A program made the translations under genes and the position numbers. Below are positions 1 through 7,244 of a stretch of 64,000 bases of DNA, piece by piece. Source of the DNA: JANXLS01 sp035308565 (GTDB taxonomy: Bacteria; Planctomycetota; SZUA-567; H5-PLA8); the NCBI GenBank assembly GCA_035308565.1, contig DATGGK010000128.1:8997-72996 (forward strand). Direction: 5' to 3'. Each line of letters starts with the position of its first letter. Within the stretch, counting starts at the first letter, position 1. The notes under the pieces were generated by a model. The model was not told where the DNA came from and made no database searches. It saw nothing but the letters and a program-made list of their open reading frames with translations.

Positions 1-1162
1 GCGCAGGCAGGCCGGCTTCGATGGCCAATTGCAGCCAGTCGCTGTGCAGGCGATTCCAGCGCCCGTCGAGCGTCGCCGGTTGAATCGGCGTGAAGGCGTA
101 TTCGAACCCGCCCAGCCCGTGGCCGAATAACCTCGCATCCGTCGAATTCAAAAGCTGCGTCGAAACCTTGATCGCGGCCATGCGCTCACCGGATTCCTCG
201 TCACCCAGTTTCGTGAGCCGTTCCATCAATCTCTGCGCGCCAAAAGTTAGCGCCAACGCCGCGTAGCCGAGCACCACAATCAGCGGAAGCGCCAGAAATG
301 CGGCGCGTTGAATGCGCTCCACACGCGATCCGCCCCACGCGCTTTCCTTTTGTTCGCGCCACGTCTGCACCGTCCAGATCAGCGCAATCGATGCCAACCC
401 GATTCCAAACGCGACGATGGTCAGCCGGCTGAGAGTCAGCACCATGCTCATGCCCATTCCCGCGATAATCAGAAGCAGCGCCAGTTGCCGCGCGCGCCGG
501 CGCAATTCGTCGCGCCGCCCGGCGTCCGGCTCCTTAAATGTCGCCAGAAACAGCGCCAGCGCGCAGGACAGGCACAGTGCCTCCATTACCGCAAAACGGT
601 TGGCGCTGATCAAAATGCCGCTCACGCGCGGATGCTGAATTTTTTCGGCGCTCCACGATTTTACGTCGAAGCCCATCCATTGGATCAGCGCCAGCGCGGC
701 CAATACCGCGCCGGTGCTCGTCAGCGCGATATACGCCCATTTGATGCGCAGAGTGTCCGCTCCCGCGCGGCCGCGGATGGCTGAGTTGAAGCAGGCGCCG
801 AGCATGCCCGCCGCAAAATAGGCGAGCGCGTAGGGCAGCGTGCGCACGCTGATCGACGCCGAAACAGTCGGTCCCGACGCGCCAAACGCATCGCGCGCCA
901 CCATCGCGCCCAGCCACGCCAACATCAAATACGCACTGATTTGCAGGGCGCGCGGTACAGGAAAAAAATCTGATTTGAAAATCAGCGCCAGAAAAACATG
1001 CAGCGCGCCGAGCGCGCAGACCAAGCCGGCCGTCAGCCCGCTGATCCACGGCGGATACGAACCGTACACGAACGGCGCAAGCGCGATCACGCCAAGCGCG
1101 AGATAGAGCACTCCGCGTTGTAGTGGATGCTGGTAATCTTGATTGGATTGCTCTGGAGACAT
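1..1162 (-). CDS. O-antigen ligase/polymerase-like membrane protein (partial, C-terminus beyond window)
   Basis: The frame is open from the ATG at 1162 to the left window edge, giving the first ~387 residues. The translation is a chain of hydrophobic helices beginning near residue 15. Close to the edge (residues ~347-385) is the periplasmic-loop pattern of the Wzy_C/WaaL family: GHGLGGFEYAF, then a His-containing HSDWLQLAIEAG. Such inner-membrane proteins transfer a lipid-linked glycan to lipid A or a protein, or polymerise O-units. Ligase and polymerase cannot be told apart by sequence. No clear ribosome binding site precedes the ATG. The rest of the gene and its neighbours lie outside the window. 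Confidence 0.75.
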   Translation of the reverse strand, partial: MSPEQSNQDYQHPLQRGVLYLALGVIALAPFVYGSYPPWISGLTAGLVCALGALHVFLALIFKSDFFPVPRALQISAYLMLAWLGAMVARDAFGASGPTVSASISVRTLPYALAYFAAGMLGACFNSAIRGRAGADTLRIKWAYIALTSTGAVLAALALIQWMGFDVKSWSAEKIQHPRVSGILISANRFAVMEALCLSCALALFLATFKEPDAGRRDELRRRARQLALLLIIAGMGMSMVLTLSRLTIVAFGIGLASIALIWTVQTWREQKESAWGGSRVERIQRAAFLALPLIVVLGYAALALTFGAQRLMERLTKLGDEESGERMAAIKVSTQLLNSTDARLFGHGLGGFEYAFTPIQPATLDGRWNRLHSDWLQLAIEAGLPA

Positions 1163-1200
1163 TATCCGGAACTTCAAAGGCCCATTCGGGCAATTGGGGC

Positions 1201-1247
1201 TATAGTCTTATAGGCCCTATAGGTCCTATAAGCCCTATTAGGCCTAT
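1201..1247. repeat. Degenerate 9-bp tandem repeat
   Basis: About five head-to-tail units of a 9-base motif (tataggccc, tataggtcc, tataagccc, tattaggcc) lie between the ligase start and the HEAT gene. Units differ by one or two bases, and most are near-palindromes. No coding role is visible. A related string, ctatagggcc, occurs at about 1922. Confidence 0.7.
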
Positions 1248-1273
1248 TTCATCGCACGAACTTTATTTCCGCA

Positions 1274-1765
1274 CTACTGCGCGCCGATCTTCTCCCACCA
1301 CGATTCCCACTGCTGCACGGCTTCCTCGCGCTCTTCAGGCGTGCCTTTGGCTTTGAATGGAATGAACTGCCGCGTGAGCTGCATCAAAGCATTGGCCGCC
1401 AAGCCGCGAATGCGCGCGTCGTCGTCGCGCAGGAAGCGGATGAAATAAGGGATGGCCTCCTGCGCTTTCAATTCAGTGAGCGCTTCGATCACCGGCCCGT
1501 GCGAACCGAAGTCGTTGGAGTCCAGCAGCGCGATCAGCGCCGGCACCGCGGATTGGTCGCCCAGTTTGCCCAGCGCTTCCGCCGCGGCGAAACGCACCGC
1601 GCCCACGCCGTCGTGCAGCACGCGCACCAGCGGCACGACCGCGCGCTGGTCGCCGCCTTCGCCGAGTTTTTCGCAGGCGTCGCGCCGCACTTCCCAGACG
1701 CGATGGTTGAGGTCCTTGAGATAGAGATCGAGATCGCTCTGGGAAATTTTGATTTCGTTTGACAC
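1274..1765 (-). CDS. HEAT-repeat protein
   Basis: A 163-residue all-helical protein with three to four HEAT/PBS-lyase-type repeats (residues ~20-130), each with the pattern R..A..ALG.LGD..AVP.L. The repeats form a curved protein-binding scaffold; the partner is unknown. No signal peptide, so probably cytoplasmic. The start is GTG, preceded by a GAGGA ribosome binding site on the minus strand at about 1774-1778. It stands alone: the glycan ligase upstream of the window edge is on the same strand but has its own start after a repeat-filled gap. The last 25 residues are Glu/Trp-rich and not repeat-like. Confidence 0.8.
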   Translation of the reverse strand: MSNEIKISQSDLDLYLKDLNHRVWEVRRDACEKLGEGGDQRAVVPLVRVLHDGVGAVRFAAAEALGKLGDQSAVPALIALLDSNDFGSHGPVIEALTELKAQEAIPYFIRFLRDDDARIRGLAANALMQLTRQFIPFKAKGTPEEREEAVQQWESWWEKIGAQ

Positions 1766-2065
1766 GGTGAAATCCTCGAACGCTGAAATAACGATTCCCT
1801 GCTTACAGCCGCCTCATTCAACATCGACACTTTATCATATCACATGAAATTTGCCATGTGCTGCATTTGAGGATATTATATAAATGTTGCGGGACGGGCA
1901 CACGGAGTGCTTATTATGCATCTATAGGGCCTTTTGGCGCGTCTTGATGTTGGTCTGCTTTGTATTGTGCCGGACTACTGAATAGAATGGTTCTCGTGTG
2001 GTGCAGGCTTCCAGCCTGCAGTTTTGTGGTGCAGGCGGCCCGCCTGCAATTCGCCGGAAGTGCGC
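1766..2065. other. Divergent intergenic region
   Basis: Three hundred bases between the divergent HEAT and sigma-factor genes. An AT-rich patch (about 1830-1890, including ttatataaat) is the likeliest place for promoters, but no clear -35/-10 pair can be assigned. Its right end is filled by the paired palindromes listed separately. No open frame here looks like a gene. Confidence 0.4.
1998..2048. repeat. Two adjacent palindromic repeats upstream of the sigma-factor gene
   Basis: Two 23-base units, 1998-2020 and 2026-2048, share the prefix gtggtgcaggc and end in gcctgca. Each is a palindrome (tgcaggc..gcctgca) with a different centre (ttcca and ggcc). The second ends only 17 bases before the sigma-factor start codon, so it lies in the probable 5' leader and could form a hairpin there. 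Confidence 0.8.
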
Positions 2066-2650
2066 ATGGATGATACAGTGGAGCGCGGGTTGATCGTGCG
2101 CTTTCAAAGCGGCGATCTCAGCGCTTATAGTGAACTGTTCGAGAGCAACCACCGCCGGGTCTTGAACCTGGGCCTGCGGATGCTGCGCAACGAGGAATCA
2201 GCGCTGGATGTCGCACAGGAAGTCTTCATGCGCGCCTATGAGGAACTGCCCAACTGGCGCGGCGAAGCACGCTTCAGCACGTGGCTTTATCGCACCGCGC
2301 TCAACGTCTGTTTCGAACGCATCCGCGCCGAAGAAAAGCAGCGCCGCATCCGCGACCGCAGCCCCGAAGAAGAACTCACTCCCTCTCCGGAAATCAATCT
2401 CTCCGCCAATGAAGTGCGCTCGGCCATCGACAAGGCCATAAAGACCCTTCCCTCGCGGCAGCAGACGATCTTTGTGTTGAAGCAATACGAAGAGCTGCGC
2501 TTCTCCGAAATTGCGGGCATGCTTGAGATCACCGAAGGCGGTGCTAAGGCGAGTTACCACAAAGCCTTAATGGCACTTCGCGAACGGCTGAAAGAATGGG
2601 CGCCCAACGGCGTGCGCGCGGGTGAAAGCGAGAAGCTTAACGAATTGTAA
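2066..2650 (+). CDS. ECF-type RNA polymerase sigma factor
   Basis: A 194-residue sigma-70 family protein of ECF size. Region 2 (residues ~15-85) carries DVAQEVFMRAYEEL followed by FSTWLYRTALNVC. Region 4 (residues ~125-180) has LPSRQQTIFVLKQYEEL and the helix-turn-helix FSEIAGMLEITEGGAKASYHKAL. It should direct RNA polymerase to a stress or envelope regulon. The ATG at 2066 is chosen because a GGAAG lies six bases upstream; an earlier in-frame GTG at 2024 would read through the palindromic repeat. The next gene encodes a membrane protein with anti-sigma-like N-terminal helices, probably its partner. Confidence 0.9.
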   Translation: MDDTVERGLIVRFQSGDLSAYSELFESNHRRVLNLGLRMLRNEESALDVAQEVFMRAYEELPNWRGEARFSTWLYRTALNVCFERIRAEEKQRRIRDRSPEEELTPSPEINLSANEVRSAIDKAIKTLPSRQQTIFVLKQYEELRFSEIAGMLEITEGGAKASYHKALMALRERLKEWAPNGVRAGESEKLNEL

Positions 2651-2769
2651 GGTTTGGCATTTCACACGGATGGTGAAATAAGGTAGTAAACTGACCTCCT
2701 CGATCTGTCACCAGTTATAGGAATTGTTGGGAACGAGCTAATGGTCTGTGAAATATTTGGATTACGACG

Positions 2770-4614
2770 ATGTCTCTCGAAATTATCAAACCAGCCGATC
2801 TTCTAGGCGCTTACCTGAGCAACGAACTGTCTCCGGAAGAACGCCGCGCCGTCGAACGTTATTTGAATGAAGATCCTGCGGCCACCGAATTGCTCGACGA
2901 AATGCGCGAATTGACGCTGCTGCTGAAGGAAGGCGAGCGAGAAGTTTCGCAGGCCACCATCGACGCGCTGCGCCGCACGGTCCTCCAAAAAATCCGCGAA
3001 AAGCAGCTCAAAGCGCTCGTCACAGTCAGCATCACCGGCGACTTGACCGAGCAGGAACGAGCTGACGTAAAATACTACATGTCGGCACATCCGGCAGCCG
3101 AAGCGGCGCAAAAACAGGCGCTCTCCACGGCGGTGCTGCTGAAAGAAGGCAACGTTTCCGCAAATGACGCGCTCGCCGGCAAACTTCGGGAGAAGCTCAA
3201 AAGCGTTTTACCCGCCGCGGCCATGGCGAGAAGTCAAAAGACAGAGCCGCTAATCCGCAGCGCCTCGTCGGAAAGCGCCCGCACATCGCGCCCCTCGCTG
3301 CGCGTCTTCGTGCGTCCGGAAAACCCGTGGCGCAAGCGCTTCATCACCGTTGCGGCCAGCATCGCTGCACTGCTGGCCATTGGCGTTTTTGTGCGCGCAT
3401 GGTGGATCAACCGTTCCGCCAACCCAGTCGCGACGAGCGGCGGCGAGAACATCATTCCGAACGAAGGCAAAGTTGACGCGGATCACGATCGAAAAGAGAT
3501 CGTTCCAGTCCCCAATCCGAATTACGTTGAAAACGGCACTGACCAAGTTGCCCCGCCGAAGAACCCTGGCGATCGAAACGTCCCGCCACCGAAAAAGCGC
3601 GACGAAACGATCGCGACGCAGCAGCAGAACCCCGTCGTCCCGCCGAAAGACAATTCGAATCAGCCGGATCAGAAAATCGCGGTCGATGTAGCACCGAAGA
3701 CGAACGCTGTGCCCGACGAAAAGCAGCCGGTTCCGCCGAATTCGAAGACCGCGAACAACGATCCAAAAAAGAGCGTCACGCCCGATAACACAGTGCCGAC
3801 GCCACCGAACGTGGCGCCAAACAATAATGTGCCGGTGCCGCCAACGGAAGTCGTAGGCCCTGCGAAAAACAGCAGTGGCGGCGTGCCATTTGTTCCCAAC
3901 ATTCCAAATCCAATCGCGCCTAACAATCCCAATCCACTTGTGCCGCCAGTCCCGTCCATTGATGTCGCGGGCGGATCGGGAACAGTCGTTCCCCCAAAGG
4001 TTCCGAACACGCCTCAAAATGGTCTGGGCACGACCAGTGCGAACACGCCGCCTCCGGCGAACGGCATCGCCACCGTCGGCAGCATCAAAAACGGAGACGT
4101 CCAGGTTTCCGCGCCCGGCGGCGCCACGTCGGTCAGCGCCAAATCGGGCGACACCCTCGCTTCAGGCTCCAAAATCGTGACCTCCGGCACCTCGCTCATT
4201 GCGCTCAACATCGGCGGCGGCGGGCTGCTTTATGTAAAAAGCAATTCCTCGGTTGTCGTGAATTTCGGCGCTCAAACGGCTGTGACGCTGATCGCCGGCG
4301 AAATCTACTACAACCCCGTCGGCGCGCCCAAAGCCAGTCTCACCGTCAGCGCCGGGCAAGTTCAAGCGCCCAAGCTCGGCGAAGCCGATGTCACCCTCTC
4401 CGGTGGCCGTTTGGTCGTACTCAACGAAAGCAACGCCGCGCTGAAACTCGGCAAGCTCTCCGCCGCACCGGGGGACGAATCCAGCATCGCCGCCGACGGC
4501 AGCGACGCCTGGCGCAAAGACACCGCGCCCGCCATCACCGACAACGGCCTCTGGCGCCAGCCGGTGATGCTCGACCTCGATTCGCTCAAAGCGCGAAAAT
4601 CCCGCAGCCGCTAA
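2770..4614 (+). CDS. Membrane anti-sigma-like protein with FecR-type domain
   Basis: 614 residues. The cytoplasmic N-terminus holds two similar helical modules (residues ~8-55 and ~82-128; LSPEERRAVERYL and LTEQERADVKYYM), resembling anti-sigma domains but lacking the HxxxCxxC zinc motif. One membrane segment follows (residues ~190-212), then a low-complexity Pro/Asn/Lys stretch (~220-430), then a FecR-like beta domain (~435-590; NGDVQVSAPGG, SGDTLASGSKIVT). This suits an anti-sigma factor holding the upstream sigma factor at the membrane. The duplicated N-terminal module is unusual. Partnership is inferred from adjacency. Confidence 0.75.
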   Translation: MSLEIIKPADLLGAYLSNELSPEERRAVERYLNEDPAATELLDEMRELTLLLKEGEREVSQATIDALRRTVLQKIREKQLKALVTVSITGDLTEQERADVKYYMSAHPAAEAAQKQALSTAVLLKEGNVSANDALAGKLREKLKSVLPAAAMARSQKTEPLIRSASSESARTSRPSLRVFVRPENPWRKRFITVAASIAALLAIGVFVRAWWINRSANPVATSGGENIIPNEGKVDADHDRKEIVPVPNPNYVENGTDQVAPPKNPGDRNVPPPKKRDETIATQQQNPVVPPKDNSNQPDQKIAVDVAPKTNAVPDEKQPVPPNSKTANNDPKKSVTPDNTVPTPPNVAPNNNVPVPPTEVVGPAKNSSGGVPFVPNIPNPIAPNNPNPLVPPVPSIDVAGGSGTVVPPKVPNTPQNGLGTTSANTPPPANGIATVGSIKNGDVQVSAPGGATSVSAKSGDTLASGSKIVTSGTSLIALNIGGGGLLYVKSNSSVVVNFGAQTAVTLIAGEIYYNPVGAPKASLTVSAGQVQAPKLGEADVTLSGGRLVVLNESNAALKLGKLSAAPGDESSIAADGSDAWRKDTAPAITDNGLWRQPVMLDLDSLKARKSRSR

Positions 4615-4616
4615 AC

Positions 4617-4689
4617 AGGAGCGGCGGCACTCTTGCCGCCGTTATTGGCGCTTCCAATGATATCGGCGGCAGGAGTGCCGCCGCTCCTT
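4617..4689. repeat. Inverted repeat between anti-sigma gene and accA
   Basis: Arms aggagcggcggcac (4617-4630) and gtgccgccgctcct (4675-4688) enclose inner copies of the same theme. The right half, 4664-4688, is a 25-base string found identically at 48086-48110 inside a coding region. It may act as a terminator, since tttt follows, but repeat spread explains the sequence identity better. Confidence 0.8.
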
Positions 4690-4771
4690 TTCAAAACAAA
4701 ATTGAATTTCCCCCCGCAAAACCGTATCGTATCGCCCTCATTTCAATGTCGCCGTCCCCGGAAGCCCGCTC

Positions 4772-5767
4772 ATGTCCACGCGTCCGACCAGCAGCCATTA
4801 CCTCCCATTCGAAGGGCCCATTAAAGAATTCGACGACCGCATCCGCAAGCTTGAAGAACTTTGCAAGCAGAACGACATGGACCTAAGCCAGGAGATTTCG
4901 CGCCAGATCGCCTTGCGCGAATTGACTCAAAAAGAAATCTTCGCGCATCTCACCGCGTGGGACCGCATCCAGCTTGCGCGCCATGTCCATCGTCCGCAGA
5001 CCGCCGATTACGTCGAAATGATGTGCGAGGAATTTATCGAACTGCACGGCGACCGCAGCTTCGCCGACGACCGCGCCATTCTCGCCGGCCTGGCGCAAGT
5101 GGACGGCGCGCGCTTCATGCTCATCGGCCAGCACAAAGGCCGCGATATCCACGAACGCTCCGCCTGCAATTTCGGTTCGCCGCAGCCCGAAGGCTACCGC
5201 AAAGCGCTGCAGAAAATGCGTGTCGCCGAAAAGCTCAAGCTGCCCATCGTCTGCCTGATCGACACGAAAGGCGCCGCGCCCGACATCGGCGCCGAAGAGC
5301 GCGGCCAGTCGCAGGCCATTGCCTTTAACCTGATGGTCATGTCCGGCTTGAAAGTGCCGATCGTCTGCGTCGTCATCGGCGAAGGCGGCTCGGGCGGCGC
5401 GTTGGGTATCGGCGTCGGCGACCGGCTGCTGGTCCACGAATACGCGTACTTCAGCGTGATCAGTCCCGAAGGCTGCGCCTCGATATTGTGGAAAGACGCC
5501 GAACGCAAAGCCGACGCGGCCGAAGCGCTGCGCATCACCTCGCCCGAACTGCTGCGTCTGGGCATCGTGGACGCCATCGTCCCCGAACCGCTCGGCGGCG
5601 CGCACCGCGACCGCGCCGGCGCCGCGAAGCTCTTGAAGAAAACACTGCTCAAAGAACTAAACGACCTGAGCGCGTTCTCCACCGACGTGCTGCTCGCCCG
5701 CCGTTACAAAAAGCTGCGCGCACTGGGGCGCTACCGCGAGGAGGCGCCGGAGGCGGTGAAGAACTGA
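4772..5767 (+). CDS. accA: Acetyl-CoA carboxylase carboxyltransferase subunit alpha
   Basis: 331 residues, the family's usual length. With AccD it transfers CO2 from carboxybiotin to acetyl-CoA, the first step of fatty-acid synthesis, in the cytoplasm. The AccA pattern is complete: N-terminal helix EFDDRIRKLEEL, LHGDRSFADD (~90-99), PQPEGYRKALQKM (~137-149), the crotonase-fold oxyanion loop GEGGSGGALGIG (~204-215), and SPEGCASILWKDA (~231-243). GGAAG lies ahead of the ATG. accD is not nearby, so the two subunits are encoded apart. Confidence 0.97.
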   Translation: MSTRPTSSHYLPFEGPIKEFDDRIRKLEELCKQNDMDLSQEISRQIALRELTQKEIFAHLTAWDRIQLARHVHRPQTADYVEMMCEEFIELHGDRSFADDRAILAGLAQVDGARFMLIGQHKGRDIHERSACNFGSPQPEGYRKALQKMRVAEKLKLPIVCLIDTKGAAPDIGAEERGQSQAIAFNLMVMSGLKVPIVCVVIGEGGSGGALGIGVGDRLLVHEYAYFSVISPEGCASILWKDAERKADAAEALRITSPELLRLGIVDAIVPEPLGGAHRDRAGAAKLLKKTLLKELNDLSAFSTDVLLARRYKKLRALGRYREEAPEAVKN

Positions 5768-6150
5768 GATTTATGGCGGTTACGACAGCGTATCGGGTAG
5801 AATACTGGCGTGGAATTGTGAGGCGATTAGAGAGAGCGTCTAATGATAATTGTGGAGTTCTATGCGACACGCGAAAAAATTGCCAAAGAATTCAACAACG
5901 GCACGCGGACGTTTCTGATTTGTGAAAAGCCGCGTTTATGATTCCGTGAGTTGGCTCCACTTTTTTCCTACCAAAAACATAAAATCGTGCTACAGTCGCT
6001 CGGTGCGATAATGATCGATTTGCGGCGAAGCGTATTTTCAAAAAATCCACTTCGTTGCAGCATTGAGAAGGGATTTTGCGTCTTTCCGTGGTGTACGCTC
6101 TTGCAGCCGTAACAGGTATTGCCGTGTCAAACAGCTTAAGGAGGGTTTCC
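5768..6150. other. Intergenic region, no gene seen
   Basis: 383 bases between accA and the selenoprotein-like gene. Short open frames exist (for example 33 codons from an ATG at 5843) but have no ribosome binding site or recognisable composition. The region is AT-richer than its surroundings, especially 5930-6050. The downstream end holds the strong ribosome binding site aaggagg (about 6138-6144) of the next gene. Confidence 0.5.
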
Positions 6151-7182
6151 ATGCGTCAACTTGCGTTGTGTCTTGCGGTCTGCGTCGCCTGTGCGTCCGC
6201 ATCCGCGATGACGATCACCGATCTGAACATCGGCAAACATGCGTCCGGTCCAAATCTCACACAAAAAGATTTGAGCGGCAAAGTGGTCTTTGTCGTCTAC
6301 TGGGGAACACACTGAGGGGCTTGCGTTGCAGAGATGCCCAGTTGGGCGTCCACCTACAAGAAGCACGCTTCGGAAGGTTTTGAGATTGTTGGATTGGAAT
6401 GCCAGAATTCGACCGACGCTGAAATCGCCGACTTCATGAAATCGAAGAGTGCCGCGTTCGAAGCGTCCACCGGCGGCAATCTGAGCGGCGCGGCCGTCAG
6501 CGGAATTCCGCACGGTTTCCTTTTTGGCGCCGACGGCAAATTGATCGCCGACGACGGCCTGCGCGGCGGAGCACTTGAACAGAAAGTCACCGCCGCCGTC
6601 AAGGAATGCGGCGCCGCGATGGCCGGTCCCGGTCCTTATGTGAAACTCGCCCCCCTCGCCGCGCAAATTCGCGCGCGCATCGGTTTGGGCAACGTCCTCA
6701 AAACGCTCGCCGTGAAAAAGAACAGCAAGGACTCCGCCGAAGCCGCCGAAGCGACCATGATGTACGATTCGCTGCACGGCAGCGGACAGGAGCAGTTGGA
6801 AAATGCCGCAGAAAAGAAATCCGAAGATGTATTGGCTGCGGTGTCCACATACGAGCGCTTGTCGGTGCAGTTCTCCGGCGACGAAATCGGCAAAAAAGCA
6901 TTCGACGAGTTGACGGCGATGAAAAAGGATTCGCAAATCCGCAAGGAGATCGAAGGCGCGAGCATGTGGAAGATCATCGAGCAAATCAACGACAAGATGA
7001 AACCCGTGAAGGGCCTTAAAGATCCGAAGGATCCGGCGTTCGTAAAGCTCAACTACGATACGCTGGTGATGCTGGCCAATGGCTGCAAAACAATCATCGC
7101 GCGCTGTCCGAATACGATGGCCGCGAAAAAGGCGCAGGACATGATCGACGAGTACACGAAACCAAACGTCACCGCGAAGTAG
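6151..7182 (+). CDS. Probable selenocysteine-containing thioredoxin-like (TlpA/redoxin) protein; in-frame TGA at 6313-6315
   Basis: Read with TGA as selenocysteine, this is one 343-residue protein. A strong AAGGAGG precedes the ATG at 6151. The signal peptide is residues 1-20 (LALCLAVCVACASASA). The thioredoxin fold follows: GKVVFVVYWGTH, TGA as residue 55, then GACVAEMPSW. The active site is therefore U-G-A-C, in the place of the W-x-x-C-x-x-C motif of TlpA-like proteins. The cis-Pro loop SGIPHGFLFGADGKL (~112-126) confirms the fold continues in the same frame. A helical C-terminal domain (~150-343) is unrecognised. A periplasmic thiol/selenol oxidoreductase is expected. Selenium insertion is inferred; selA/B/C/D are not in the window. 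Confidence 0.85.
6333..6350 (+). promoter_or_regulatory. Putative bacterial SECIS hairpin
   Basis: Seven base pairs (6333-6339 with 6344-6350, one G-U pair) close a four-base loop AGUU at 6340-6343, 25 bases after the TGA. Bacterial SECIS elements sit just downstream of the UGA inside the coding sequence and usually have a G within the first two loop bases; the second loop base here is G. Pairing was worked out by eye. Confidence 0.65.
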
Positions 7183-7208
7183 CGGCATCAAAGCGCCTGA
7201 CTTTTTCG

Positions 7209-7244
7209 AAACCGCACGCTACAATGCGTGCGGTTTTATTTTTT
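7209..7244 (+). terminator. Rho-independent terminator of the thioredoxin-like gene
   Basis: An 11-bp perfect stem (7209-7219 with 7226-7236, aaaccgcacgc/gcgtgcggttt) and six-base loop, followed by tattttttt. It ends immediately before the start codon of the next gene. Confidence 0.85.

Noticed and set aside
534..1193. 219-codon open frame on the minus strand at the left end
   Set aside because: Arg/Ala-rich shadow of the O-antigen ligase frame, which lacks a stop in the window and is the real gene.
3250..4017. Antisense 255-codon frame inside the anti-sigma gene
   Set aside because: Trp/Arg-rich low-complexity translation produced by the Pro/Asn-rich linker on the other strand.
4617..4689. 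Simple terminator for the anti-sigma gene
   Set aside because: Not excluded as a function, but the exact 25-base match to a coding region 43 kb away shows it is a copy of a repeat family, so it is listed as a repeat.
5843..5941. 33-codon open frame between accA and the selenoprotein gene
   Set aside because: No ribosome binding site and no recognisable sequence; length is expected by chance.
6313..6315. TGA reassignment (genetic code 4 or 25) as explanation for the in-frame TGA
   Set aside because: TGA is used as a normal stop in many genes here (for example accA, pgpH, marC and the antitoxin at 62662), so a genome-wide reassignment does not fit.
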